A DNA stretch of 64,000 nucleotides from Achromobacter animicus. Lineage in GTDB: Bacteria > Pseudomonadota > Gammaproteobacteria > Burkholderiales > Burkholderiaceae_B. The position numbers were made by a program, and so were the translations under genes. Location: positions 62,001-126,000 of the forward strand of contig NZ_CADIJM010000009.1 in the NCBI RefSeq assembly GCF_902859585.1, given 5' to 3'. Shown piece by piece: positions 1-9,245 of the stretch. The notes beneath the pieces are model-generated. The model had not been told where the DNA came from. It saw only the letters and a program-made list of their open reading frames with translations, and did no database searches. How positions within the stretch are numbered: the stretch's first letter is position 1; the number at the start of each line of letters is the position of its first letter.

Positions 1-1
1 G

Positions 2-1168
2 CTGGAACTGGCAAAGCTGGGCAACAAGGACGCCACCGGCCGTCTGATGTTCCAGACGACCGCCATCCACAGCACCCTGCCCTCGGACCTGCCGATGGGC
101 AAGGCCGACAACCAGATCCTGGGCGTGGTGCGCGCCCTGCAGGAAAAGTACCCGCAGCGCGAGGTCGTGCTGGTGTCCAAGGACATCAACATGCGCCTGA
201 AGGCGCGCGCGCTGGGCATGGCCGCCGAAGACTACTTCAACGACCACGTCCTTGAAGACTCGGACCTGATGTATTCGGGCGTGATGCAGTTGCCCGAAGA
301 CTTCTGGAACAAGCACGGCAAGGACGTCGAATCCTGGCAACAGGGCGGCACCACCTTCTACCGCATTCACGGCCCGCTGTGTTCGCAGTTCGTCGTCAAT
401 CAGTTCGTCTACTTTGAAGGCCAGATGCCGCTGTATGCGCAGGTACGCGAAGTCAGCGGCAAGATGGCGGTGCTGGCCACCCTGCGCGACTACACCCACG
501 GCAAGAACAATGTCTGGGGCATCACGGCGCGCAACCGCGAGCAGAACTTCGCCATGAACCTGCTGATGAACCCGGAATGCGACTTCGTGTCGCTGCTGGG
601 CCAGGCGGGCACCGGCAAAACGCTGCTGGCGTTGGCGGCGGGCATCACGCAGGTGCTCGAAACCAAGCGCTATACCGAGATCATCATGACGCGCGTCACG
701 GTGCCTGTCGGTGAAGACATCGGTTTCCTGCCTGGCACCGAAGAGGAAAAGATGCTGCCCTGGATGGGCGCGCTGGAAGACAACCTCGACGTGCTGAACA
801 TGGGTGATGGCGAAGGCAACGGGGACTGGGGCCGCGCGGCTACCATGGACCTCATCCGCTCGCGCATCAAGGTGAAGTCCCTGAACTTCATGCGCGGCCG
901 CACCTTCCTGAACAAGTACCTCATCATCGACGAAGCGCAGAACCTGACGCCCAAGCAGATGAAGACGCTGGTCACCCGCGCGGGTCCCGGCACCAAGGTG
1001 ATCTGCCTGGGCAACGTCGCCCAGATCGACACCCCCTACCTGACCGAAGGCAGCTCCGGCCTGACGTTCGTGGTCGACCGCTTCAAGGGCTGGCCGCACT
1101 CCGGCCACGTCACGTTGCAACGCGGCGAACGTTCGCGTCTGGCCGACTACGCGGGCGACGTGCTGTAG
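2..1168 (+). CDS. PhoH family ATPase with N-terminal PIN domain (5' end outside window)
   Basis: The reading frame is open from the first bases, so the true start lies upstream. The visible part begins inside a PIN-like nuclease domain and continues into a PhoH P-loop ATPase. The Walker A loop GQAGTGKT lies near base 600 and the Walker B segment YLIIDEAQN near base 915. This PIN-PhoH architecture (PhoH2/YlaK type) is known for proteins proposed to act as RNA helicase/ribonucleases. The gene ends at a strong hairpin terminator. The function is inferred from family only. Confidence 0.85.
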   Translation: MELAKLGNKDATGRLMFQTTAIHSTLPSDLPMGKADNQILGVVRALQEKYPQREVVLVSKDINMRLKARALGMAAEDYFNDHVLEDSDLMYSGVMQLPEDFWNKHGKDVESWQQGGTTFYRIHGPLCSQFVVNQFVYFEGQMPLYAQVREVSGKMAVLATLRDYTHGKNNVWGITARNREQNFAMNLLMNPECDFVSLLGQAGTGKTLLALAAGITQVLETKRYTEIIMTRVTVPVGEDIGFLPGTEEEKMLPWMGALEDNLDVLNMGDGEGNGDWGRAATMDLIRSRIKVKSLNFMRGRTFLNKYLIIDEAQNLTPKQMKTLVTRAGPGTKVICLGNVAQIDTPYLTEGSSGLTFVVDRFKGWPHSGHVTLQRGERSRLADYAGDVL

Positions 1169-1192
1169 TTCTTCTTCGCGCGCGCAACAAAA

Positions 1193-1223
1193 AAGCCCCT
1201 TGATTACTCAAGGGGCTTTTTTT
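1193..1223. terminator. Bidirectional hairpin terminator between phoH-like gene and entericidin gene
   Basis: A perfect 11-bp stem (1193-1203 with 1208-1218) encloses a 4-base loop. T runs follow on the plus strand and, read the other way, on the minus strand. It sits between two convergent genes and can serve both. Confidence 0.85.
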
Positions 1224-1238
1224 ACCGCCGCGCGCCGA

Positions 1239-1370
1239 TTATTTGTCGGCGGCGTTGGTGATGGCATTGCCCGCCCGGGACACATCCTTGCCCATGCCGG
1301 CAACGGTATTGCAACCGGCCAGCACGAAGCCGAATACGACAAAGGCAGTCAGCACAAACTTGCCGCGCAT
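1239..1370 (-). CDS. Entericidin-like small lipoprotein
   Basis: This 43-residue product has a basic start (MRGK), a hydrophobic segment and a lipobox LAGC with the cysteine at residue 20. The sequence then continues NTVAGMGKDVSRAG, the typical entericidin pattern (CNTxxGxGxD). Entericidins are small bacteriolytic or stress-linked lipoproteins of the cell envelope. No paired antidote gene is adjacent. A second member lies at 27820-27954. The gene ends 16 bases from the shared terminator. Confidence 0.8.
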   Translation of the reverse strand: MRGKFVLTAFVVFGFVLAGCNTVAGMGKDVSRAGNAITNAADK

Positions 1371-1408
1371 GCTCTAACTCCAAAATGAAAAGATGAAAGC
1401 GCCTATGC

Positions 1409-2104
1409 TCAGGCGATCTGCACGCGCAGTTCGCCCAGGCCTTCGACGCCGCCAGTGATCACGTCACCTTGGCGCACGGCGCCCACGCCTTCAGGCGTAC
1501 CGGTGAAGATGATGTCGCCGGGCTGCAGTTCAAACAGGCCCGACAGATAAGAAATGCTTTCCGGAATGTTCCACAGCATCTGCGAGATGTCGCTGGATTG
1601 CTTGCGCTCGCCGTTGACGTCCAGCCAGATGGCGCCCTTGTCGAGCGTGCCGACCACGCTGCGCGGGTGGATGGGACCCAGCGGCGCGGACTGGTCGAAC
1701 GCCTTGCCGATTTCCCAGGGACGGCCCTGCTTCTTCATTTCGCCTTGCAGGTCACGGCGGGTCATGTCCAGACCCAGCGCATAGCCCCACACGCATTCGT
1801 TGGCCTGATCGACGGGGATGTCGCGGCCGCCCTTGCCCAGCACCACGACCAGCTCCATTTCGTAGTGCAGGTTGGACGTCTTGGGCGGGTACGGCATCTT
1901 GCCGGTTTCGCCATCGGCCACGAACAGCACCGCGTCGGCGGGCTTGCAGAAGAAGAACGGATCTTCACGGCCGGTGAAACCCATTTCCTTGGCGTGTTCG
2001 GCGTAATTGCGGCCGACGCAATACACGCGGCGCACGGGGAACAGCGCGGCGCTGCCGGCAACGGGAACCGCGACGGGCGGCTGGGGAGGCAAAACGTAGT
2101 CCAT
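1409..2104 (-). CDS. Fumarylacetoacetate hydrolase (FAH) family protein
   Basis: The 231-residue product resembles the short FAH-fold hydrolases such as fumarylpyruvate hydrolase. Typical segments are the N-terminal VYCVGRNYAEHAKEMG, the metal-binding acidic pair in HYEMELVVVLGKGG, and the C-terminal GDIIFTGTPEGVG. These enzymes cleave C-C bonds in 2,4-dioxo acids using Mg2+ or Mn2+. No aromatic degradation genes are next to it, so the substrate is not determined. The ATG at 2104 fits family length. Confidence 0.85.
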   Translation of the reverse strand: MDYVLPPQPPVAVPVAGSAALFPVRRVYCVGRNYAEHAKEMGFTGREDPFFFCKPADAVLFVADGETGKMPYPPKTSNLHYEMELVVVLGKGGRDIPVDQANECVWGYALGLDMTRRDLQGEMKKQGRPWEIGKAFDQSAPLGPIHPRSVVGTLDKGAIWLDVNGERKQSSDISQMLWNIPESISYLSGLFELQPGDIIFTGTPEGVGAVRQGDVITGGVEGLGELRVQIA

Positions 2105-2395
2105 GAGCTATCAACCTATGACAAATACGTGACCGGAAAAACCGGGAAAAATATTACCCCGACGCGCGCGCGCTTGGCTTGCCCTGTGACCCCGCGATGG
2201 GGCGGTGTTGTTGTTGGGCGGCCGGGCGTTTGAAAAAGCACTCGCGAGTGTAGCCCTTTCTGCGGCCAAAGCGAGTGCCGGATGGATCGGGCGCCCCATA
2301 AGACAACGGCGCGGCTGCGACTGGCCGCAGCCGTCGCGGCCGCGCCGCAGGAAAGTGCCAGCCAACACGATGATGCCGGCTGGCCGATAGCCTGA

Positions 2396-2926
2396 TCAGC
2401 CCTTGGTGTAGCGCTCGGCGCTGCGCACGATTTCCTCGTGTGCGGCGTCCACGCCCTTCCAGCCCTTGACCTTGACCCACTTGCCCTTTTCCAGGTCCTT
2501 GTAGTGCTCGAAGAAGTGCTGGATGCGGGAGATGTCTTCCGTCGGCAGATCTTCGTAGGACTTGATATTGCGGTACGGGGGGTACAGCTTTTCGATCGGC
2601 ACGGCCAGCAGCTTGGCGTCGCCGCCCGACTCGTCGTCCATTTCCAGCACGCCGATGGCGCGGCAGCGCACGACGGCGCCGATCTGGATCGGGAACGGCG
2701 TCAGGACCAGCACGTCGGCGGGGTCACCGTCTTCGGACAGGGTCTGGGGGATGTAGCCGTAGTTGCACGGGTAGTGCATGGCCGTCAGCATGAAGCGGTC
2801 AACGAAGATCGCACCGGAATCCTTGTCGACCTCGTACTTCACCGGGTCGGCGTTCATGGGGATTTCGATGATGACGTTGAAGTCTTCGGGCAGCTTCTTG
2901 CCAGGGGAGACGCGATCAAGACTCAT
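2396..2926 (-). CDS. ppa: Inorganic pyrophosphatase
   Basis: This is a family I soluble pyrophosphatase of 176 residues, the usual bacterial length. It hydrolyses PPi to two phosphates and drives biosynthetic reactions. The metal-binding signature [10 protein letters not shown] is present, as are FVDRF and the C-terminal [11 protein letters not shown]. The start lies 29 bases after the hemY stop, so it may be cotranscribed with the hem genes. Confidence 0.95.
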   Translation of the reverse strand: MSLDRVSPGKKLPEDFNVIIEIPMNADPVKYEVDKDSGAIFVDRFMLTAMHYPCNYGYIPQTLSEDGDPADVLVLTPFPIQIGAVVRCRAIGVLEMDDESGGDAKLLAVPIEKLYPPYRNIKSYEDLPTEDISRIQHFFEHYKDLEKGKWVKVKGWKGVDAAHEEIVRSAERYTKG

Positions 2927-2955
2927 GGTTCAACCTTGTTTGTCTGAAAAGATAT

Positions 2956-4593
2956 TCAAATCGAGCCGTCGTCCTTGAACGGCGGCTTGGTGGTCGGCAC
3001 GGGCGCCGCGGGCGGCGCCGGCTTGGCGGCGGGCGCAGCGGGCGCCGGCATTGGCGCGTAGGTGGGCACCGGCTCGTCGAAAGCGGCAGCCGGGATCGGC
3101 GCGCTGTCGAAGTATTCGTCGATGTCGGACGTGCCGCGTGCCAGCGGCGCATCTTCGGGCGCGAGGGCGCGGTCGTGCTGTGCCTTGCTGACGCGCGCGT
3201 CCGGGTCCAGCACGTAGTCCGAGGCCGACGCGGCGACGGGCGCTGCCGCGGCACCGGCGGGCAAGGCCGGGTAATCGCCGCCGACGTCCGTGTCGCTGTC
3301 GGTGTCCGACAGGCCGACGGCATAGCCGCCTTCGGCGTCCACGCGGTAGGGATCCGAACCGGTGTCCGCGGCGGGAAGCGCTGCATCCGAGGCCAGCACG
3401 GGCAGAGCCATGCTGGCGGCCGTCGCCAGGCGCCAGTGGCGCACGGCGTCGACCGGGCGATCCAGGCGATCGTAGAGACTGCCCAGCAATGCATGCGTTT
3501 GCGCATCGCTGCGTCGCGCGAGGCTGCGCAGCAGATAGCGTTCGGCCTGGCCCCAAAGCTGGCCGTTCAGGCACAGCATGCCCAGCGCAGTCAGCAGGTC
3601 GGGATCGGTAGGACGTTGATGCAGCCAGGTTTCGGCCTTGGCCAGGCGGCGCGACACGTGTTCGGCGTCGCAGCGGGCGTAGGCCGCCACCAAAGCGGGA
3701 TTGAACTTGACGGCGATGGCCGACTCCAGCACACGGGCGGCTTCGTTGGGTTCGCCAGCGGCTTCGAAGGCCGCCGCGCCCGCCAGGGCGATTTCAGGCA
3801 GCAGGCGCTCTTCGGCCTTGAGGTCTTTCCAGATGGGGCGCCAGGCATCCTGGCCTGCCGCAGCCCGCAGGCGCGCGGCGCCGGCCGCGTCGATCAGCAC
3901 GTCGGCTTCAGGGCGGCCCAATGCATTGCGGCGCAGAAGACCGCGCGCCAGCGTGAATACCTGCTCCTGGTGATTCAAGGCCGTATGTGCGCGCAGCAGC
4001 AGGCGCATGGTGTGCAGATGGCGCGCGCCACCGTCGGCCAGTGGCCCCAGCACAGTCAAGGCCCGCTCGGCGCGGCCCTGATCCAGCAGCATATCGGCGG
4101 AAACCGTGGCCGTGGCTTCAAGCAGGCCGGGATCCGTGCCGGCCTGTTCCTGCGCGTTGGCAAGCAGGCGATCGCGCCGGTCGAATTCACCGAGGCCATG
4201 CGCGGCACGGGCGGCCGACAGCGCGGCCAGGACGCGGCGCGTACGGACCTTGGTCTGGTCCAGAAGCTTCGTCAGGTCTTTTTCGGCATGGGAATAGCGG
4301 CCTTCGAGAAGACCAATCCAGCCACGTTCCAGCAATTCATGGTCGCGCGCCTGGGCACGCTTGCCGCGCCAGGCCCGGACGCGATCGGGAATGGCGAGCA
4401 GCCATGCCAGCAGGCGCAGGCCGACATACAGGATGATGAACGTCGCGACGATGAGCAGGACGGCGAGCGTCAGCGACATCTCGATGCGCCACGGCCACAC
4501 CAGAAGCAGCACGTTGCCCGAATGCGAGCGCAGAACCACCGCCAAGGCGACGGCGACGACGGCGAGCAGCAGGGTCCAGAACCAGGTACGCAT
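2956..4593 (-). CDS. hemY: HemY-like membrane protein of the hem operon
   Basis: The 545-residue protein has two N-terminal membrane segments (about residues 4-22 and 34-60), then an alpha-helical TPR-like region, matching the proteobacterial HemY_N family. This HemY is not the Bacillus protoporphyrinogen oxidase. Its role in tetrapyrrole synthesis is inferred from constant linkage to hemCDX. The last 130 or so residues are rich in Ala, Pro and Asp and look disordered. The start at 4593 lies 4 bases after the hemX stop. A longer in-frame start at 4650 would overlap hemX and lose the expected membrane start. Confidence 0.9.
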   Translation of the reverse strand: MRTWFWTLLLAVVAVALAVVLRSHSGNVLLLVWPWRIEMSLTLAVLLIVATFIILYVGLRLLAWLLAIPDRVRAWRGKRAQARDHELLERGWIGLLEGRYSHAEKDLTKLLDQTKVRTRRVLAALSAARAAHGLGEFDRRDRLLANAQEQAGTDPGLLEATATVSADMLLDQGRAERALTVLGPLADGGARHLHTMRLLLRAHTALNHQEQVFTLARGLLRRNALGRPEADVLIDAAGAARLRAAAGQDAWRPIWKDLKAEERLLPEIALAGAAAFEAAGEPNEAARVLESAIAVKFNPALVAAYARCDAEHVSRRLAKAETWLHQRPTDPDLLTALGMLCLNGQLWGQAERYLLRSLARRSDAQTHALLGSLYDRLDRPVDAVRHWRLATAASMALPVLASDAALPAADTGSDPYRVDAEGGYAVGLSDTDSDTDVGGDYPALPAGAAAAPVAASASDYVLDPDARVSKAQHDRALAPEDAPLARGTSDIDEYFDSAPIPAAAFDEPVPTYAPMPAPAAPAAKPAPPAAPVPTTKPPFKDDGSI

Positions 4594-4597
4594 GAGC

Positions 4598-5788
4598 TCA
4601 GTCCTGCTCGCTGGTCTTGAAGCCCGCGGCGCGCAAGGCCGCGACGGCATTCAGGCTGTCCGCCACGTCCGGCATGCGCACGGCGATGTCGGTCTGGGCC
4701 AGCTCGCGCGCGAGGGTTTGCGCGGCGACGGTGTCGGGCGAACGGCCATCGAAGTATTTGGACAGCGTCGAACCGACGTTATCGAGCTCGCTCTTCCAGA
4801 CGGACGGCTGGCGCATCAGCATTGCCAATTGCGCCGTCAGCAGCCGCTGGCGCAGCGTGCCGCGCACCTGATCGGCTTGCTCGGGCGACAACAACAGCGC
4901 GGCGGGTTCATCCACGCGCTGGATGGTGATGAGTCCGCCAAGTTCATGGGCCAGCGCGGAGCCCGCGCGGCCAGGCCACGAGGCGACTTCGGCGCGCCAG
5001 CGCTGCCACCAGGGCGCGTCGGCGGGGAGCCCTGCCTGCGGATCAACGACGGGGGCCGGCGCGGGAGGCTGGGCCTGGCCTACCGGCGCCACGCCGGGCG
5101 ACACGGTGTCCGGCACCAGCAGCGGCGCCTTGCCGATCAGCGCGACCAGGCGCTCGATGCGGCCCGACTGGGCGGGGATATCGACGGTGGACACGGCGCG
5201 CAGGCGGTCCAGGTCGCCGTTGATCGATTGCTGCAGGCTGGAGAAACGCGGACGGTCGGCGCGCGCAAGGCGCGATTGGGCGGTTTCCAGCGCAACGATC
5301 GCGTTGGAGACATTGCCCGCCAGACGCAATTGCTGGTTGGCGATCGTCAGCAGACGCTCGACGTCGTTGGCCAGCAGTTCGTCGCTGGCGCTGTCGTTGA
5401 AGTTCTGCCAAGCCTGCTGCAGGGCGTTGTACTGGCTTTGCGTCTCGCGCAGCGTGTCTTCGAGTTCGGCGACGCGGCCCGACTGCGCCTGCGCCAGAGC
5501 GAGGGCTTCGCGGGTGTCCTTGCGGGCTTGCGCGACGTCGGCGCCGAGCGTATCCAGGCGCGTTGCGACTTCGCGGCCGGCGGAGACGAACTGGGTGCGT
5601 TGCTTCCACAGCGCATAACCCAGGCCAACGGCCAGCAGGATGACGATTATCAGGGCGGTGACCAAGGGGCCACTGCCGCGCTTGGCCGGACGGGCCTTGA
5701 CGGAGTCGGCCGGGGCCGATGCGGACGCACTTGCGTCCGGGGCGGCCGGATGAACGGCCGAATCGGTAGCGGGAGTCTTATCTGTCAT
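4598..5788 (-). CDS. hemX: HemX-like protein (uroporphyrinogen-III C-methyltransferase-like domain)
   Basis: The 396-residue product begins with an Ala/Ser/Pro-rich tail, then one membrane helix (around VTALIIVILLAVGLGYALW), then a long coiled-coil region and a C-terminal HemX domain. It belongs to the proteobacterial HemX family encoded between hemD and hemY. Older annotations call it a methyltransferase, but no SAM-binding motif is visible. The ATG at 5788 is chosen because the longer start at 5839 would overlap hemD. Confidence 0.9.
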   Translation of the reverse strand: MTDKTPATDSAVHPAAPDASASASAPADSVKARPAKRGSGPLVTALIIVILLAVGLGYALWKQRTQFVSAGREVATRLDTLGADVAQARKDTREALALAQAQSGRVAELEDTLRETQSQYNALQQAWQNFNDSASDELLANDVERLLTIANQQLRLAGNVSNAIVALETAQSRLARADRPRFSSLQQSINGDLDRLRAVSTVDIPAQSGRIERLVALIGKAPLLVPDTVSPGVAPVGQAQPPAPAPVVDPQAGLPADAPWWQRWRAEVASWPGRAGSALAHELGGLITIQRVDEPAALLLSPEQADQVRGTLRQRLLTAQLAMLMRQPSVWKSELDNVGSTLSKYFDGRSPDTVAAQTLARELAQTDIAVRMPDVADSLNAVAALRAAGFKTSEQD

Positions 5789-5825
5789 GACGCGATTGTA
5801 TTCGGTGTCAGTCCGAACCAACGAA

Positions 5826-6644
5826 TCAAGCAGCAACAAAAGCCTGGAATATCGACTCGTCGTTCGGCACGCAGATTTTTACCATCGCCGCTCCGGACGC
5901 GCCATGACAGGACGGTGGCAGGCGGCGCACCAGCGAGGGGTGCGTGATCACAAAGCGGCAGCGCAGCCACCAGTCAGTCAGACCTGCTGCGTGAAGCTGA
6001 TTCTGGACGGCGTCTGCGCCCTCCCCGCTGGTGAGCAGCCAAGTGGCAGAGACGTCCGCTTCGGCCCAGCGCCGCAGTGCGCCAAGCTGGTCAGAGGTCC
6101 AGTCAGCCGCGCGCCGCTGGTAGGCGGCGTGACGCGTTACGTGGACGCCATGGGCCTCGAGTTTGTCGCCGAGCCAATCGCGTCCCTGGGTGCCACGCAC
6201 CACCAGCACGCGCGCGGGCAGCGTAGGCTGGGCCTCGAGCACTCGCCACAGCGCCTCGGAATCGTGGGTGGGTGCGGACTCGTCCGGATGCAGAACTGTT
6301 GTATTCGCGCCAAAAAAGCCCGTCTCGCGCAGCGCCTGTGCGCTGGCGGGCCCGACCGTGGCCGCGGCCACGCCCGCGGGCCAATCGGCGGCGCCTTCAG
6401 CCTGGGAAAGCTGGTTCAGGTACTGGCGGGCCGCATTGCCGCTGACGAACACGACGAGGTCGAACGCCGAAGGCCGGGGCAGGTCTTCGGATGCGACGGA
6501 GATGGGATGGATTTCAAGCGCGGGCAGGATGCAAGGCTGCCAACCGGCGCCCTGCAGGCGGCCAGCCAGCGCTTCGTTGCGCCCCGCGGGCCGCGTCAGG
6601 ATGGCGATGCGCGGCCCTTCGGCGGCTGCAAACGCCGGATCCAT
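5826..6644 (-). CDS. hemD: Uroporphyrinogen-III synthase
   Basis: HemD closes hydroxymethylbilane into uroporphyrinogen III with inversion of ring D. The 272-residue product shows the weakly conserved HemD pattern: an opening strand RIAILTRPAGRNE, the segment FDLVVFVSGNAARQYL, and the C-terminal WLLTSGEGADAV. Its ATG shares one base with the hemC stop (TGATG), which indicates translational coupling. A longer in-frame extension upstream lies entirely inside hemC. Confidence 0.93.
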   Translation of the reverse strand: MDPAFAAAEGPRIAILTRPAGRNEALAGRLQGAGWQPCILPALEIHPISVASEDLPRPSAFDLVVFVSGNAARQYLNQLSQAEGAADWPAGVAAATVGPASAQALRETGFFGANTTVLHPDESAPTHDSEALWRVLEAQPTLPARVLVVRGTQGRDWLGDKLEAHGVHVTRHAAYQRRAADWTSDQLGALRRWAEADVSATWLLTSGEGADAVQNQLHAAGLTDWWLRCRFVITHPSLVRRLPPSCHGASGAAMVKICVPNDESIFQAFVAA

Positions 6645-7585
6645 CAGTGCGGCTCGTTGTGCAGGAGTTCGCGGAGGATCGCCGCGGCGCCCGCGTCCAG
6701 CAATTCGGAGGCGGCGGCTTCGCCGATGGCTTCGGCCTGATCCACCGGACCGGTGTGCGTGGCGTGAACGATGCGGGTGCCGTCGGGCGACGCGACCAGC
6801 GCGCGCAGCGACAGTGTGTCGCCGGCGATCTGGGCAAACGCGGCCAGAGGAACCTGGCAGGAGCCGCCCAGCTTGCGAGACACAGCGCGCTCCGCGAGCA
6901 CGCAGGCGGTGGTATCTGCGCTGACCAGCGGCGCGAGCCACGCACGCATGTCGTCGCGATCGTCGCGGATTTCGATGCCAAGAGCGCCCTGCCCTGCGGC
7001 CGGCAGGCTGTCGGCCGGGTCGAGCAGGCTGCGAATGCGCTCGCCCATGCCAAGACGTTCCAGACCCGCCGCCGCCAGCACGATAGCGGCGTAGTCGCCT
7101 TTGTCGAGCTTGCCGAGGCGCGTATCCAGGTTGCCGCGCAGGGGCTTGACCACCAGGGCGGGAAACCGGGCACGGATCTGGGATTCGCGGCGCAGACTGG
7201 ACGTGCCGACCACGGCGCCCGCGGGCAAGTCCGCCAGCGAGGCATACCGGTTGGACACGAAGGCATCGCGCGGATCCGCGCGATCGAGGACGGCGCAAAG
7301 CTCGAACGGGGCTTGCAGATCCACCGGCACGTCCTTGAGGGAGTGGACGGCGAGATCGGCGCGCCCGTCGAGCAGCGCGTTTTCGAGTTCCTTGACGAAC
7401 AGCCCCTTGCCGCCCACCTTGGACAGCGTGCGGTCGAGGATCTGGTCGCCTCGGGTCGTCAGGGTAAGAAGTTCAACTGCGCACGCTGGGTACAGCGTGC
7501 GCAGCTGATCGCGCACATGCTCGGCTTGCCACAGGGCAAGCCGGCTGGCGCGGGTCGCAATGACCAGACGTTGCGGCAGAGACAC
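6644..7585 (-). CDS. hemC: Porphobilinogen deaminase (hydroxymethylbilane synthase)
   Basis: The 313-residue enzyme joins four porphobilinogens into hydroxymethylbilane in the cytoplasm. It opens with [16 protein letters not shown]. The substrate-binding segment VHSLKDVP is present, and the cofactor cysteine lies in [13 protein letters not shown]. It is the first hem gene of the row and starts 9 bases after the 40-codon ORF at 7595-7717. Confidence 0.96.
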   Translation of the reverse strand: MSLPQRLVIATRASRLALWQAEHVRDQLRTLYPACAVELLTLTTRGDQILDRTLSKVGGKGLFVKELENALLDGRADLAVHSLKDVPVDLQAPFELCAVLDRADPRDAFVSNRYASLADLPAGAVVGTSSLRRESQIRARFPALVVKPLRGNLDTRLGKLDKGDYAAIVLAAAGLERLGMGERIRSLLDPADSLPAAGQGALGIEIRDDRDDMRAWLAPLVSADTTACVLAERAVSRKLGGSCQVPLAAFAQIAGDTLSLRALVASPDGTRIVHATHTGPVDQAEAIGEAAASELLDAGAAAILRELLHNEPH

Positions 7586-7594
7586 GTGATGCCA

Positions 7595-7717
7595 TCAAAC
7601 GAAGTTGGAGACGATGATCGTCGCGACTACGCCGAGGATGGCCAGCACGAACAGACCCTGAAGAAGGCTCAGGCCCGATTCGGTTTGCTGGGGATCGGTG
7701 GATCTACGCAGACTCAT
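7595..7717 (-). CDS. 40-residue membrane microprotein with a type IV prepilin-like N-terminus
   Basis: The ORF starts with ATG inside the last codons of the upstream terC gene (14-base overlap) and stops 9 bases before hemC. After 15 polar residues it reads G15-LSLLQGLFVLAILGVVA and ends in one hydrophobic helix. The pattern matches class III prepilin signals (G, then a long helix with Val9, Ala11, Ile12, Gly14 and Ala17 of the mature numbering), but Gln replaces the usual Glu5. There is no pilin globular domain. Function is unknown. Close packing between two real genes supports it being translated. Confidence 0.6.
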   Translation of the reverse strand: MSLRRSTDPQQTESGLSLLQGLFVLAILGVVATIIVSNFV

Positions 7718-8423
7718 GTGCTGATTCCTTGGAAGCGTTCTTGCGGCTTGCAAGCCACCGTCCAAGGACAACAACGAGCAAGGCGCCAATAATTTCAGCG
7801 GCGATTTTAACCGTAGTCGGCTGAACGCCAAATTGACGCTCGACAATAACGTCGGTGACCAGCATGCCGCCGGCGATCCAGCCCAGGAGGCCCGCGCCGA
7901 AGGTGACGACCAGCGGATAGCGGTCGATGAGCTTGAGCACCAGCGTGCTGCCCCAGATGATGATCGGCACACTGACGACCAGACCGAAGATGACCAGACC
8001 CAGCTGATGGTCGGCATGCGCGTTCTGCGCGGCGCCGGCGATGGCGATCACGTTGTCCAGGCTCATCACGAAGTCAGCAATGATGATGGTCTTGATGGCC
8101 GCGACGATGGATGTGCCGCCCTTGATGTCGCCATGCGCATCGTCTTCGGGAACCAGAAGCTTGACGCCGATCCAGACGAGCAGCAGCGCGCCCACGACCT
8201 TCAGGAACGGGATGTTCAGAAGCTGCATTGCGAAGGCGATCAGGACGACACGCAGGATGATTGCGCCCGCGGTGCCCCACAAGATGCCTTGCATGCGCTG
8301 CTTGGGCGCCAGGTTGCGACACGCCAGCGCGATCACGACAGCGTTGTCGCCGCCGAGCAGGATGTCGATAAGGATGATCTGAAATACCGCTGCCCAACTC
8401 AGCGTCTGAAAAAACTCAAGCAC
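7704..8423 (-). CDS. TerC family integral membrane protein (paralogue 1)
   Basis: The 239-residue protein has about seven membrane helices. It carries the TerC hallmark GDNAVVIALACRNL near residue 25 and a second acidic motif MSLDNVIAIAGAA near residue 120. Related proteins (YkoY/YjbE, Alx) export or handle Mn2+, and some help metallate exported proteins. Metal specificity here is inferred. It lies 114 bases downstream of a second terC copy, and its end overlaps the 40-codon ORF. Confidence 0.88.
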   Translation of the reverse strand: MLEFFQTLSWAAVFQIILIDILLGGDNAVVIALACRNLAPKQRMQGILWGTAGAIILRVVLIAFAMQLLNIPFLKVVGALLLVWIGVKLLVPEDDAHGDIKGGTSIVAAIKTIIIADFVMSLDNVIAIAGAAQNAHADHQLGLVIFGLVVSVPIIIWGSTLVLKLIDRYPLVVTFGAGLLGWIAGGMLVTDVIVERQFGVQPTTVKIAAEIIGALLVVVLGRWLASRKNASKESAHESA

Positions 8424-8476
8424 TTTGAACCCCCGAAGGCATTTATGAAAAGAATGGCCGGTCCCGGCCCGGCCGC

Positions 8477-8502
8477 CCTGCCGCGCGCCTTCGCGCGGCA
8501 GG
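8477..8502 (-). other. Intergenic inverted repeat between the two terC genes
   Basis: A perfect 11-bp GC-rich stem (8477-8487 with 8492-8502) has a 4-base loop. No T run follows it on the minus (coding) strand, so a classic terminator is unlikely there. It may act as an attenuator or mRNA stabiliser between the two terC cistrons. Confidence 0.5.
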
Positions 8503-8537
8503 TTTATTTAGAAAAACATATTATTGTAGTTCAGCTT

Positions 8538-9236
8538 TCAGTCAGCTTTCTGGCGCATCAGTAAAACTTTACCAATCAGCAGCACCAGCACTGCACCGAG
8601 TGCGCCCGACATCAGCGCGAAGCTATGCTGCGTCACACCCAGCGCGGCGTCAATACGCGCAACGGGCTCTTGCAAAGCCGGATCGCCCACCAGCAGTTCG
8701 CCCGCGATGAAGCCCAACAGCGCCGCGCCGACCCAGACGATGAGCGGGAAGCGTTCGATGACCTTCAGGAGCAGCGTGCTGCCAAAGATGACCAAGGGAA
8801 TGCTGATGGCCAGGCCGAGCACCAGCAACGTCGTATCGCCCATTGCCGCAGCGGCGACGGCCACCACGTTGTCCAGGCTCATGACCAGGTCGGCGATCAT
8901 GATGGTGCGGATGGCGGTGAAAAGATTGCCCTGCGTCTTGCCGGCGCCGTCTTCTTCGCCTTCCGGCAGCAGCAGCGTAACGCCGATGTAGACCAGAAGC
9001 AGTGCGCCGATCAGCTTGAGCCACGGCAGCAGCAGCAACTTGGCCGCCACGAGCGTCAGCACGATACGCATGATGATCGCAGCGGCGGAACCGACCACGA
9101 TCGCTTTTTTCTGTTGTGCCGGAGGCAGTGAACGCGCCGCCAGCGCAATAACCACGGCGTTGTCGCCCGATAGCAGAATGTTGACCCAAATGATCTGGAG
9201 CAACGCGATCCAGAATGCCGCTGAACTGAGTTCCAT
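8538..9236 (-). CDS. TerC family integral membrane protein (paralogue 2)
   Basis: The 232-residue protein shares the TerC layout with its neighbour: LLSGDNAVVIALAARSLP near residue 22, MSLDNVVAVAAAA near residue 115, and several hydrophobic helices. The ends of the two paralogues differ clearly, so this is an old duplication. It is the first gene of the terC-hemC series and has a long structured leader. A role in Mn2+ homeostasis is inferred from the YkoY/YjbE family. Confidence 0.88.
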   Translation of the reverse strand: MELSSAAFWIALLQIIWVNILLSGDNAVVIALAARSLPPAQQKKAIVVGSAAAIIMRIVLTLVAAKLLLLPWLKLIGALLLVYIGVTLLLPEGEEDGAGKTQGNLFTAIRTIMIADLVMSLDNVVAVAAAAMGDTTLLVLGLAISIPLVIFGSTLLLKVIERFPLIVWVGAALLGFIAGELLVGDPALQEPVARIDAALGVTQHSFALMSGALGAVLVLLIGKVLLMRQKAD

Positions 9237-9245
9237 GCCTCTCTT

